Positions 16,120-24,748 of a stretch of DNA of 52,593 bases are shown piece by piece. The position numbers and the translations under genes are program-made. How positions within the stretch are numbered: the stretch's first letter is position 1; each line of letters begins with the position of its first letter. The DNA is from a virus, in the IMG/VR virus record IMGVR_UViG_3300050119_000254, positions 1 to 52,593 of that record, one strand, 5' to 3'. The notes under the pieces are model-generated. The model did no database searches and was not told where the DNA came from. It saw only the letters and a list, made by a program, of their open reading frames with translations.

Positions 16120-18054
16120 ATGAAACCAGCAAAGCCTGCAGGATGGCAACCGTTGATTGAAGAGAAAATTTTTCGCCCCATTGGGGAGCCCGTGTTGGTG
16201 GAGTCCGCCGAGCTAGGTCGCAAGGTCTTGCGGCAGCATGGCGTCATCCAATCGTACACCCAGCGCAACCAGAATGGTCGGCTCTATCCGAAGAAGCTTT
16301 GGGAGGCGCTATTCAAGCCGGACAGCGACTTCATGGAACGGCTCCAGAGTCGCGCCATGGTCGGGCTTCTGGAGCATCCGGAGGACGGGATCACCAGGCT
16401 CGACCGAAGTCCTAGCCATCTGATGACGGAAGTCCATTTTGCCTCGCCCAAGGAGATCACGGAATCCCGCAAGTCCGACCCCAAGCACCCGTTGGAGGAA
16501 GGCGACATCATTGGGACGCTCGAAGTGATCGAAGGGACCCGTAACGGCGATGAGCTCAAGGCGCTCATCGAAGCCAAGGTTCAAATCGGCGTCAGTTCAC
16601 GAGGCGGCGGAACGCTCAAGGAGGATGGGGAGGGCCACACCGTCAACGAGGATTATGAATGCGAGACCTGGGACGTCGTGCAGTCGCCATCCGTCAGCCG
16701 CGCCATCCCGCGCAAGACCGAGGTCACTCATGAATCGGCTCCGGTCCCTCCCGTCCCACCAGTCGTGGAAGCTGTTCCGCCAACTCCTGCCCCGGTCGTG
16801 GAGTCCAAGGTTCCGGTCGCTCCAGTGGTCAAGCTTTTCTGCGAGAACGGCGCCGTCCGTTACGAGATCGTCGAGGATGCCACCGGCTCCCATGTCTACG
16901 ACCGCAAGGATGAGAAAAATCTTCACGACTGCGCCACTCCGGAACTGGCTCACCAATGGGTCATGGAAAACCTTAAGGCATCCGCTCCCGCCCAAGCATT
17001 ACCGCTCGCGCCTGTCGTCAAGCCTTCCACGCCAGCTCCCTCGGTTCCACTTCAAGAATCAACCAACACCACTATTATGTCACATCGCGATAAGCTCCGC
17101 ACCCTCGACCTGGACGTCACCCGTCTCACTTCCACGCCCGTCAAGGGTTTGAAGCCATCGGCCAAGTCGTCCATGTTCGAATCTATCACCAGCCTCCGCG
17201 TCGAGATCGCGGGCGTCCTCAAGGAGGACTCGACCCTGCAGCCGATCGCCGACAAGCAGCTCAAAAGGCTCACCGAATACGAGGACGAGCTCGATGCCGA
17301 GCCGATTCCGGAGGGGCCTGTCTCCCACGAGGGTGACGGCGACTTCGAGGACTTTGATCACGCCGACGAAGGTGGTGGTGACGACGATGTGATGTGCCGG
17401 GCCGCCGCCAAGCTTCGGACCCTCGGTGACGAGGGGGATGAGGAAGCTGCCGGATTGGCCGATGAACTCGATGCCGTGTGCGGTGATGGTGATGAACCGC
17501 CCATGGATGACGTCCCACCGCCCGCCCCTGAGGGCGACGCTCCTCCGATGGAGTCGAAGCTCCGCAGCTTCATCAAGAGGATGAAGGGCAAGTACGTCAA
17601 GCTTGAGAGCGCTCATCGCCGCCTGACCGCCGCGACCGCCACGCTGTTGGAGCGCTACCGGACCGTCAAGAAGCACCTCACTGAGAACGGTGGGGGGCGT
17701 CCCGCCGACCAGCAGTCGATCGAGGAATATGAGAATGCTGCCCGCGACATTGCGGACCGCTATAACCGCCATATGATCGAGATGGGCAAACTGCTCATGC
17801 AGGCCAAGCAGCCTGGACTCTATGAGGCCAATGAGGACCGCTTCAAGCGCGTCCGCACCTGGAAGCAGTTCGGCGAGGTCTCCCAGCAGGTCGTGGCCAA
17901 GCGTCCGCTTCGCGAGGGCGTCCAGCCTCCGGTCAAGAAGCCAGCATCGAGCTCCTCCACCAATCCGCCGCCCGATCCGCCTCTCACGGAAACCGTCCAC
18001 CCGTCCGTCATGATGGCAACGCGCGCCCGCCACCGGTCCACCATTACGGGATAA
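16120..18054 (+). CDS. prohead core protease fused to scaffold
   Basis: A 644-aa protein. Residues 1-200 match T4 gp21: NQNGRLYPKKLWEAL near 51-65, catalytic His in GLLEHPEDG near 86, and catalytic Ser in QIGVSSRGGG near 159. T4 gp21 is about 212 aa, so this one has an extra about 430 residues: a Pro/Val-rich linker, then a charged helical region (YVKLESAHRRLTAATATLLE) like a gp22-type scaffold. A candidate self-cleavage site LQES lies near residue 311 and an internal Met follows at nt 17077. The enzyme would mature the head and is the natural candidate to cut the DLPES and tag motifs seen elsewhere. Fusion of protease and scaffold in one ORF is unusual for T4 relatives. Confidence 0.88.
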   Translation: MKPAKPAGWQPLIEEKIFRPIGEPVLVESAELGRKVLRQHGVIQSYTQRNQNGRLYPKKLWEALFKPDSDFMERLQSRAMVGLLEHPEDGITRLDRSPSHLMTEVHFASPKEITESRKSDPKHPLEEGDIIGTLEVIEGTRNGDELKALIEAKVQIGVSSRGGGTLKEDGEGHTVNEDYECETWDVVQSPSVSRAIPRKTEVTHESAPVPPVPPVVEAVPPTPAPVVESKVPVAPVVKLFCENGAVRYEIVEDATGSHVYDRKDEKNLHDCATPELAHQWVMENLKASAPAQALPLAPVVKPSTPAPSVPLQESTNTTIMSHRDKLRTLDLDVTRLTSTPVKGLKPSAKSSMFESITSLRVEIAGVLKEDSTLQPIADKQLKRLTEYEDELDAEPIPEGPVSHEGDGDFEDFDHADEGGGDDDVMCRAAAKLRTLGDEGDEEAAGLADELDAVCGDGDEPPMDDVPPPAPEGDAPPMESKLRSFIKRMKGKYVKLESAHRRLTAATATLLERYRTVKKHLTENGGGRPADQQSIEEYENAARDIADRYNRHMIEMGKLLMQAKQPGLYEANEDRFKRVRTWKQFGEVSQQVVAKRPLREGVQPPVKKPASSSSTNPPPDPPLTETVHPSVMMATRARHRSTITG

Positions 18055-18102
18055 ACCATCGGACCACCTACTCACCACCAACCACCTCTCACCATCAAGC
18101 AT

Positions 18103-19563
18103 ATGAACGGAATCTCCTCAAATCAACTCGCCGAAACCTTCGTCCGGGGCACTCGGCTGGCCGAAACCAGCATGGGCATCGGCGTCAAGGATAGTCTCAT
18201 CGAGGCCAAGGGCTGGAAGGAGATGGTGGCCGGGATCAAGGACGACAAGAAGCGGGCTCTCTGCGCCATCATGTTGGAGAACTACCGCAAGTACCGCAAA
18301 GGGCTTGATGAGGCGACCAGCACCCTGCAGGTCGGCAACTTCGATAAATGGGCGTTCCCGATCATCTCGATCGTCAGTGAGAACCTGATCGCTCAGGACC
18401 TGGTCAGCGTTCAACCGCTGGAGGGTCCCTCAGGATTGGTGTTCTTCATGAACTTCACGGCGGGCCAGTCCAAGGGCAACGTCCAACGCGGCGCCAAGAT
18501 CTGGGATGCCCGCACCGGCCATGCGGAGCGCTTCCTCGACAGCAGCGACCGGGTTCCCAATGAGCCAATTGTGTGCACGACTGGAGACCTGAGCAGTGGA
18601 GCGGCGATCAGCCTCGCCTATGCGCCAGTGGTTCCCGGCACGGTCTCGGTCGCCATCGGCACGTCAGTCCTGCGCGATGATGGAAACGGCAACCTGGTCG
18701 TGGTCTCAGGGCCAGCAGGCGGCGCCGGAATTGACGTGGGCGACATCGACTACCCGACCGGGTTGATCAGCTTCACGACCGCTGAGAACACGGCCACGGT
18801 CGCCGAGTTCAGCTACAATTACAATCCCGAGCTCAACCCCGAGGCCCAGCAGGTCGACTTTGAGATTCAGTCCAGCCCCATCTACGCTCAGGAACGGAAA
18901 CTGCGCGGGCGCTGGTCCACTGAGGCCGCTCAGGCCCTGGAAGCGCTTCACCAGATCAACGCCGAGGACGTAGTCTCAACCGCGATCACCAACCATCTGC
19001 AATGGGAAATCGACCGCGAGATCATCGAGGACCTCCGCAGGCAGGCCGGAGCCGGTCTGGTCCGTTGGTCCGCCCAGATCCCGGCGACCAGTTACATTTC
19101 GTACACCGAGCACAAACTGTCGTTCATCGACGCATTGGTGACCGGAAGTAACTTCATCTACCGGGCGACCAACCGGGCAAAGGCTAACTGGGTCCTGGCG
19201 GGCATGCAAGCGACCAACATCCTGGAGACCCTTCCCCAGTTCGAGCCCCATGGTGGCGCCGATACCGAAGTGGAGGGCGTGAGCATGCTCGGCACGATCG
19301 GTCGCACCAAGGTCTACAGCGATCCTCACTACAATGTCGACGAGGCCCTGATGGGATACAAGGGCAACGACTTCGTTCGCACCGGCTACATCTTCGCGCC
19401 TTGGATCTTGCTCTACTCCACGATGCTCATCACACTGGATGACTTCATCGCCCGCAAGGGGTTTGCTAGTCAGTACGGGAAGAAGCTCGTCAATTCGAAG
19501 TTCTATTGCAAATTGCAACTCAGCGGTTTCTCGGCGGAGTTTGGCAGCCTCGCCGGTACGTAA
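18103..19563 (+). CDS. major capsid protein, gp23-like
   Basis: A 486-aa protein directly downstream of the protease-scaffold gene. Typical gp23-family landmarks are FPIISIVSENLIAQDLVSVQ and the following GPSGLVFFMNF, and RRQAGAGLVRW in the middle. The N-terminus holds several (L/I)-x-E sites (QLAE, RLAE, SLIE) within the first 35 residues, where T4 gp23 is trimmed by the prohead protease. Length is close to T4 gp23 (521 aa). A strong hairpin follows the gene. Confidence 0.9.
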   Translation: MNGISSNQLAETFVRGTRLAETSMGIGVKDSLIEAKGWKEMVAGIKDDKKRALCAIMLENYRKYRKGLDEATSTLQVGNFDKWAFPIISIVSENLIAQDLVSVQPLEGPSGLVFFMNFTAGQSKGNVQRGAKIWDARTGHAERFLDSSDRVPNEPIVCTTGDLSSGAAISLAYAPVVPGTVSVAIGTSVLRDDGNGNLVVVSGPAGGAGIDVGDIDYPTGLISFTTAENTATVAEFSYNYNPELNPEAQQVDFEIQSSPIYAQERKLRGRWSTEAAQALEALHQINAEDVVSTAITNHLQWEIDREIIEDLRRQAGAGLVRWSAQIPATSYISYTEHKLSFIDALVTGSNFIYRATNRAKANWVLAGMQATNILETLPQFEPHGGADTEVEGVSMLGTIGRTKVYSDPHYNVDEALMGYKGNDFVRTGYIFAPWILLYSTMLITLDDFIARKGFASQYGKKLVNSKFYCKLQLSGFSAEFGSLAGT

Positions 19564-19589
19564 GCAATCGTCTCCGGTATTTCCATCAC

Positions 19590-19621
19590 GGTCGGGCCGA
19601 CTCGCAAGGGTCGGCCCGACC
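19590..19621 (+). terminator. 12-bp perfect hairpin after the capsid gene
   Basis: Arms ggtcgggccgac (19590-19601) and gtcggcccgacc (19610-19621) pair perfectly around an 8-nt loop, 27 bp after the capsid stop. There is no T-run behind it, so it may be a processed 3' end or a terminator needing a factor. Confidence 0.6.
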
Positions 19622-19625
19622 TGTA

Positions 19626-20507
19626 TCAGCTAATCCGTAGTGGATATGGCAGTGGCTTGGTTAGATCCAATTGATGGATGCAAACTCCGTGCACATGCTT
19701 ACTATGATTACAGTTGGCACATAGACATTGGAACAGTCCGGCGTCGTTGCCATCTCGCGCAATCGTTCGATACAACTTACCGCCCCGTAATCCGTTCTCG
19801 CTACGCCCTTCGCCGAATATATGATCGACGTTCAATCGTGTGAATCCGTCTTCCCCACAACACACGCATTTATTTCCAAGTGCAGCGAGTGCAGCCACTC
19901 TGGATATGCGATAGTCTTTGTGCACTCCCTTACCAACCCACTCTAGCGTAATGAGTTTGTGTTGCTGACAATTGCGACACATCGTTTGGAGATTATCGGG
20001 GAAACCGGACTTCACTAACATGTGATAATTGTTGCCGCTAAATCGGCGACCGTTGGTACGTGCTTTTCGCTCTATTGCGCCATCGCTGTCGATATGATCG
20101 AGCGTTAAGAATTCCACCGGTAAAACCTTATCGCAACCAACACAGGTGCGACCATAATGATCAAACACTGTGGATATATGCAGTTCGCGCCGCGCCCGTA
20201 CGCACTTTCGTTGTGCGGCTAATTGTCTTTGGTGCCGTTCTTCCTTTGTTAGTTTGGGAGGCAGTGGATGTAACAACCGATAAGTAGCATGTCGAGCCTT
20301 CTCGGCAGCCAAACGTTGCTCTCGGTGCTCCTGATAGTATTTCCCTTGCGTCGCTTGCTTCTTGGCCTTTACCTCTGGCTTAGCGCCTTGCTTGCGAGCG
20401 GACTCACGGCGAGCTACAGGGTTGGCAGCATAACGGGCACGGGCCTGAGCCTTGATCGTCTCATGGTGCTCGGCGCGATACTGACGCATATATTCGGCTG
20501 TTGCCAT
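19626..20507 (-). CDS. HNH endonuclease with two HNH units
   Basis: A 293-aa protein. A basic N-terminal half leads into two zinc/HNH units: CVGCDKVL...LTLDHIDSDG...CRNCQQHK and CVCCGED...LNVDHIFGEG...CANCNHSK. It lies next to the capsid gene and divergent from a related HNH gene, a usual homing-endonuclease position. A CGTTC box (20517-20521) lies 9 nt before the ATG. Confidence 0.8.
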   Translation of the reverse strand: MATAEYMRQYRAEHHETIKAQARARYAANPVARRESARKQGAKPEVKAKKQATQGKYYQEHREQRLAAEKARHATYRLLHPLPPKLTKEERHQRQLAAQRKCVRARRELHISTVFDHYGRTCVGCDKVLPVEFLTLDHIDSDGAIERKARTNGRRFSGNNYHMLVKSGFPDNLQTMCRNCQQHKLITLEWVGKGVHKDYRISRVAALAALGNKCVCCGEDGFTRLNVDHIFGEGRSENGLRGGKLYRTIARDGNDAGLFQCLCANCNHSKHVHGVCIHQLDLTKPLPYPLRIS

Positions 20508-20556
20508 ACTAAAAAAGAACGTAAGAACATTTCATAGTCGCCGCATTCTTTTATAT

Positions 20557-21396
20557 ATGATATTAACACCAGAACAACGAGAACACCGTCGCGCCACCAG
20601 ACAGGAGCGTCGCCGACTTAACAGAGAGGCCAACAACGAAGCGCATCAAAAATTGCTTCAAAGAGGTGGTCGATATATGGAGTTACACGGCAGCAAGTAT
20701 ATCGGTAGATATGTGAAGGGTAGTAAACATTGGCGCGATGAGAACGTTGAGTGGGTGAATTTCCGCAACTCTGTGCTGGAATTGCGAAAAAAGTATTTGT
20801 GTTTGGCCCAATACGGCGGTAAATGCGTCGGGTGCGGAGAAACCCACCCGTATCGGCTGACGTTCGACCATGTTAACGACGATGGGGCCGACGAACGACG
20901 GAAGGGTGTCAAGATATACCCATGGTTGATCAGGAACAATTTCCCCAAGGATATTATCCAATGCTTATGCTGGAATTGTCAGCAGTTCAAGAGACCGCGC
21001 CAGGAGGGTACATATTTTGATATGTTACATCGGGGAATGGTAACAGCGCTTGGTGGCAAGTGCGTTACTTGCGGAATTGATAACTTAAGGCTCCTAACCG
21101 TGGATCATCTTGATGGTGGCGGAAAGCAACACATGCGGACGATCGGCGCAAGACGCCTCTATAACGAAGTGATCAAACATATTGCGGATGGAAAATCTGG
21201 CGTCTATGCGGCCAAGTGCATATCTTGCAACAGCGCGTCCGGCATCATCAGGGTGCGCTACCCAACTATGAAGGAGCGGTTTGAGAAATATCGGGAACAC
21301 TTGAACCCGGAAGATATTCTACTGATGGAACGGGATATATTGGCCGCTGAGCTACTCACCGCCTACCATCATGACGTTACTCAAGAGAGGCGATAA
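20557..21396 (+). CDS. HNH endonuclease with two HNH units
   Basis: A 279-aa relative of the divergent gene next to it. Units are CVGCGETHPYRLTFDHVNDDG...CWNCQQFK and CVTCGIDNLRLLTVDHLDGGG...CISCNSAS. A CATTC box (20544-20548) lies 8 nt before the ATG. Its 3' end overlaps the next small gene by 26 bp. Confidence 0.8.
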   Translation: MILTPEQREHRRATRQERRRLNREANNEAHQKLLQRGGRYMELHGSKYIGRYVKGSKHWRDENVEWVNFRNSVLELRKKYLCLAQYGGKCVGCGETHPYRLTFDHVNDDGADERRKGVKIYPWLIRNNFPKDIIQCLCWNCQQFKRPRQEGTYFDMLHRGMVTALGGKCVTCGIDNLRLLTVDHLDGGGKQHMRTIGARRLYNEVIKHIADGKSGVYAAKCISCNSASGIIRVRYPTMKERFEKYREHLNPEDILLMERDILAAELLTAYHHDVTQERR

Positions 21397-21664
21397 ACCA
21401 CGCCACCACTATCGCGCTTCGTGGGAGATGTCGTCGGGAGAATTCGATGACTTAGCGTTTGGGATAATAAAGCATGACTTTACATTGTATGTTAATCTGG
21501 TTCGCGATACGTTTATCTGGTGCGTGTTTGATCAGGGATCATTTCCGTTATTCGAAGGGTCTAGTCGCACTATGCGAGGCGCTAAAAAGGCTGCCGAGTA
21601 CGCAGTTTCACGAGTGTTGTGCGCACGGAGGCGTAACATCGGCGGTTTCGACCTGCCCGTATGA
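21371..21664 (+). CDS. single Trp-module protein ending in DLPV
   Basis: A 97-aa protein that looks like one free copy of the about 90-aa module found inside the DLPES proteins: LYVNLVRDTFIWCVFDQG, then AKKAAEYAVSRV, ending in GGFDLPV and stop. The stop falls where DLPES would sit, and the next gene starts in the ATGA overlap. ATG 21371 overlaps the HNH gene; Met at 21428 is an alternative. Confidence 0.5.
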   Translation: MTLLKRGDKPRHHYRASWEMSSGEFDDLAFGIIKHDFTLYVNLVRDTFIWCVFDQGSFPLFEGSSRTMRGAKKAAEYAVSRVLCARRRNIGGFDLPV

Positions 21665-21876
21665 GTGATCCGATCCAGCGCGGGTATCAGGGTGTAATCT
21701 GGTTGAACGATCACGGTGTCAATGTTGTGGTCACGAACGTTAGAAAGGTTGTGTCGCTCAATATGACGCTGCACCGGTACACGGTCGTGGATGGTCAGAA
21801 CAGTCATGTGACCAGCATCGTATTCGCGAGGCGTCAACGATCACGGAAGGGATTGGAAGATCTTGACCTGCCATGA
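21661..21876 (+). CDS. small paralogous protein ending in DLDLP (copy 1)
   Basis: A 71-aa protein, first of three tandem paralogues sharing RGYxGxxR, VNVVVTxV and YTVVDGQxSxVTSIV. It ends in DLDLP right at the stop. ATGA overlaps on both sides. Family not recognised; the fold is likely a small beta barrel. Confidence 0.55.
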   Translation: MSDPIQRGYQGVIWLNDHGVNVVVTNVRKVVSLNMTLHRYTVVDGQNSHVTSIVFARRQRSRKGLEDLDLP

Positions 21877-22127
21877 GCATGGAGCATCATCTTGGAATCA
21901 GTCGTGGATACCGGGGCCGTGCCAGACGTGACGATTCCATGGGTGCGGTCGTTAACGTGACGGTGCTGCGAGTTTGCCGGACATCGACGTTTATGTATCG
22001 GCCATACTTGGTCGGGGACGGTCAAACCAGTCACTGGGTCAGCATCGTGTTTGAACGCTGTCGGAGTCGGCACAGGTTCGATCGGGCAGCCATGGGATCG
22101 TTTAATGATCTCGACCTACCTGTATGA
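21873..22127 (+). CDS. small paralogous protein ending in DLDLPV (copy 2)
   Basis: An 84-aa second copy: SRGYRGRARRDDS, VVNVTVLRV, VGDGQTSHWVSIV, with a longer C-terminal linker and an end at NDLDLPV. Coupled by ATGA to both neighbours. Confidence 0.55.
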   Translation: MSMEHHLGISRGYRGRARRDDSMGAVVNVTVLRVCRTSTFMYRPYLVGDGQTSHWVSIVFERCRSRHRFDRAAMGSFNDLDLPV

Positions 22128-22345
22128 TCGATCCCGCTGAAATTAAGCGCGGGTATCGGGGCCGGGTAAGGCTCGCTTCCGGCAAGATCCTGAATGTTGT
22201 GGTGACGAAGGTGGGGCGCAGTCCTCCCAATGCTATGTTGGCCAGATACGTTCAATACACGGTCGTGGACGGGCAGAGCAGCTACGTCACCAGCATCGTT
22301 GATCCCCGTCGATGTGATTCGGTGGATGAGGACTTGCCTGATTGA
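22124..22345 (+). CDS. small paralogous protein ending in DLPD (copy 3)
   Basis: A 73-aa third copy: KRGYRGRVRLASG, LNVVVTKVGR, YTVVDGQSSYVTSIV, ending in DEDLPD. The three copies differ enough at DNA level to be old duplications under selection. Confidence 0.55.
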   Translation: MIDPAEIKRGYRGRVRLASGKILNVVVTKVGRSPPNAMLARYVQYTVVDGQSSYVTSIVDPRRCDSVDEDLPD

Positions 22346-22359
22346 CGCTACTTATTGTG

Positions 22360-22675
22360 ATGAAAGCTTTGCGATATCATGTGAAACCTGGCGACAAGGG
22401 TCCGTTCTATGCTTATTCGGAAGACTTTATCGGCGCGCTGGTGGGACCTTTTACCACTTTGGAAGAAGCTTCATCGGCACGTGAGAAGGATGCAAGCCTA
22501 TACCGATTACGGGGACGACTTCCTTGGTGTGGTGACGCCGAGCCATCCAGAGTTCGAAGAGCTTAAAGATAATGGGTTGGGGATCATCTCGCCTGAACGG
22601 GATAGAAACATGAATAAGTCCAAGCTTGATGCGTCGGACTTGCCGGAATCACTGGCCGATCGATTGCTCGGATAA
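22360..22675 (+). pseudogene. frameshifted small protein with C-terminal DLPES tail
   Basis: ATG 22360 opens a frame (MKALRYHVKPGDKGPFYAY, then TTLEEASSAREKDASLY) that continues, after a shift near 22497-22505, in the next frame (TDYGDDFLGVVTPSHPEF) to SDLPESLADRLLG and stop. The two halves join naturally as one about 105-aa protein. The tail is almost identical to that of the gene ending at 16043. Either one base is wrong in the assembly or the gene is broken. Confidence 0.5.
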
Positions 22676-22725
22676 CGATCCACGTTGGGCTTGGGATAGA
22701 CGGTGGAGGCGTTTGACCTTCCTGA

Positions 22726-22754
22726 TTGACAGCCACCAAGCTGTCCGGTATCAT
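22726..22754 (+). promoter_or_regulatory. sigma70-type promoter
   Basis: TTGACA (22726-22731), 17 nt, TATCAT (22749-22754), then 10 nt to the ATG at 22765, giving a leader of only a few bases. Just before it a relic reads VEAFDLPD and stop (22702-22728), another trace of the DLP series. Confidence 0.55.
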
Positions 22755-22764
22755 TCATTGTCCT

Positions 22765-23787
22765 ATGAGCACTTTTAAAGTCACGGTCGAACAGATTACC
22801 ACGTCAGTCCATCACCCGAACGCGGACCGCTTGAGCTTGTGCGGGCTCGCCGGGCTGTCGTTCCAGTTCGTGACGATGCGGGATCAATTCAAGCCGGGCG
22901 ACCTTGTCGTCTATTACCCGGTCGACTCGATCCTCCCCACGTTCCTGATCGAGCGAATGGGGTTGGTGGGCAAGCTGGCGGGCGCGGAGCGCAATCGCGT
23001 CAAGACCGTGCGGCTGCGCGACGCCATTTCGCAAGGATTGGTCGAGCCAGCGTCGATGATCGGGCCGGACCTACAGATCGGCGCTGACGTGACTGAGCTG
23101 CTTGGCGTCACCAAATGGGAGCCGGATCTGGTCTCGGTCAAGAACGCCACATTGGTCCCGATCGGCACGATTGGCTTATCGCCATACGATATCGAGGGCG
23201 CGGAGCGCTATCAGGATGTGGTCGAGCAATTGCTGGACGTGCGCGTGCAAGTGACCGAGAAGCTGGAGGGTAGCAACCTGTCGGTGACGGCGCGTCTGGG
23301 CGAGCCCACGTTGGTCGGGATGCGCAACAAACTATTGATCGAGGATGCCGGTAAGCAGCATCCGATGTGCGAGGCCGCTCGGCGGCAGGGGTTGATTATA
23401 GCTGCCGAAAGTCTTCGCAACTGCTACACGGAGCAGACGACCGTTTACGGTGAATATTTGGGGCCGGGCGTGCAGTCCAACATCTACCGGATGACCGAGC
23501 GCGAGATTCGCTGCTTTGACGTCCGAGTAGGTGACCGGTTTCTGGACTGTGAGCGCGACTGGCCGCCGAATTTCCGGTGGGTGCCGGTGCTGGCCGAGAA
23601 CGTGACGTTGAGGGAATTCCTGGACGGGCGCACCGTTCAGCAGGCTAGCAACGGTGCGTCGCTGCTCGGCGGCGTGCGACGGGAGGGCATTGTGATCAAG
23701 CCAATGATTGAGATGCGGCACCCCACGTTGGGGCGATTGATCATTAAGCAGCGCAGTCCTGAGTATCTGGCCAACTCTGATCTCTAA
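22765..23787 (+). CDS. RNA ligase, Rnl5 (DRB0094) type
   Basis: A 340-aa protein. The N-terminal about 120 residues resemble the OB/tRNA-binding-like domain of Deinococcus-type RNA ligases (HPNADRLSLCGLAG, FKPGDLVVYYPVDS). The nucleotidyltransferase core has motif I EKLEGSN (Lys near residue 166), motif III-type IRCFDVRVG, motif IV EGIVIKP and motif V IIKQRS. This family seals nicked RNA, with a preference for a 3'-OH RNA end. The start is set by the promoter at 22726-22754 and a CATTC box (22752-22756) 8 nt upstream, not by the longer frame from 22726. A 41-aa gene follows with TAATG coupling. Confidence 0.8.
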   Translation: MSTFKVTVEQITTSVHHPNADRLSLCGLAGLSFQFVTMRDQFKPGDLVVYYPVDSILPTFLIERMGLVGKLAGAERNRVKTVRLRDAISQGLVEPASMIGPDLQIGADVTELLGVTKWEPDLVSVKNATLVPIGTIGLSPYDIEGAERYQDVVEQLLDVRVQVTEKLEGSNLSVTARLGEPTLVGMRNKLLIEDAGKQHPMCEAARRQGLIIAAESLRNCYTEQTTVYGEYLGPGVQSNIYRMTEREIRCFDVRVGDRFLDCERDWPPNFRWVPVLAENVTLREFLDGRTVQQASNGASLLGGVRREGIVIKPMIEMRHPTLGRLIIKQRSPEYLANSDL

Positions 23788-23912
23788 TGACAATCTTCTT
23801 CCCTGACAATTGTTCGGACCAGTATATGATAGATTGGCTAATCGCGCGCGGCTTCATCCGAGCTCGAATTAAGATCGACTGGAACTACCGGGTAGTTGAG
23901 ATATACCTGTAA
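23787..23912 (+). CDS. 41-aa coupled small protein
   Basis: ATG shares its A with the ligase stop (TAATG) and the frame ends at TAA directly before the next ATG (23913). The peptide begins MTIFFPDNCSDQYMIDWL and ends RVVEIYL. Tight coupling on both sides supports a real gene. Function unknown. Confidence 0.55.
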   Translation: MTIFFPDNCSDQYMIDWLIARGFIRARIKIDWNYRVVEIYL

Positions 23913-24716
23913 ATGGATCATCCCCATTGTCATCAGCGTCGCATCCGGGACTCTCTGGAAGCTCAGGACCGGATAGAGCACCCCGAGCTCTTTGATCGCC
24001 CGATCCAAGACTACCTGCTTGCGCATGAGCGGCATTCCGCTGACATCGGACACCATATCTCCAAGTACGAATGGATCGGCACGGTCGGGACGTTTCCGAG
24101 ATGGTGCTTCACCGCAAGATTGGACGGAGTCATTGGCGGGGCCGTGTTGCTCAATCTCCCCAATGCGTTCTCGAAGCTGCTTGGTGACGGCACCAAGCCG
24201 ATGGAGTGCCTGATCCAGCGCGGCGCCTCGGCCTCGTTCGGCCACCCGCATCTGGCCAGTAAGCTGATCATGTGGTCGATCCGATGGATGGTGGCGAACA
24301 CCGATAAGCGAATCTTTTACGGGTACTCAGACGAGCGGGCGGGGGAGCGTGGCATCATCTACTCGGCCTGCAACTTTCAATGCTTGGGAGGAGGGTTCGG
24401 GGCAGCCGCCATGTATCGTCACCACACCTGGTCGGCTGGTAAGGAGTTCTGCGCCCATTCACTGCGCAGGACTGGAGTGCTCAAAAAATGGATGAAGGAG
24501 CGCGGGATGCCGTGGCTCCCCGAGTACGCGCTGCCTAACGGGTTCAAGAACTTGGCAACCTTACCTGTCTCGATTAAGGAGGCGTGGTACCGGTGGGGCG
24601 ATGCGATCGTCAAGGAGTCCGAGAAGATTAAGATCCCCACCAAGGTCAAATGGGTGATGGTGCTGGGCCGGGACCGCCGTGAGACTAAGCAGTTACGGGC
24701 ACGGATGAAGCTATGA
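23913..24716 (+). CDS. Mom-like GNAT-fold DNA modification protein
   Basis: A 267-aa protein homologous to the C-terminal half of the 5566-7071 product: FPRWCFTARLDGVIGGAVLL, RGASASFGHPHLASKL, MWSIRWMV, then GYSDERAGERGIIYSACNF. The last block resembles the Y-(A/S)-D...G-x-IYxA(C/S)NF signature of phage Mom proteins, which modify adenine and block restriction. It stands alone without HNH. Basic C-terminus. No companion activator gene is evident. The Mom call comes from remembered motif similarity and needs a profile search. Confidence 0.6.
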   Translation: MDHPHCHQRRIRDSLEAQDRIEHPELFDRPIQDYLLAHERHSADIGHHISKYEWIGTVGTFPRWCFTARLDGVIGGAVLLNLPNAFSKLLGDGTKPMECLIQRGASASFGHPHLASKLIMWSIRWMVANTDKRIFYGYSDERAGERGIIYSACNFQCLGGGFGAAAMYRHHTWSAGKEFCAHSLRRTGVLKKWMKERGMPWLPEYALPNGFKNLATLPVSIKEAWYRWGDAIVKESEKIKIPTKVKWVMVLGRDRRETKQLRARMKL

Positions 24717-24748
24717 ACGTTGCCGTTCGACAACCTTGGCTTTCGCCA

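Noticed and set aside
17080-18102. 340-codon minus-strand frame opposite the scaffold
   Set aside because: Antisense shadow of a GC-rich gene; no motif.
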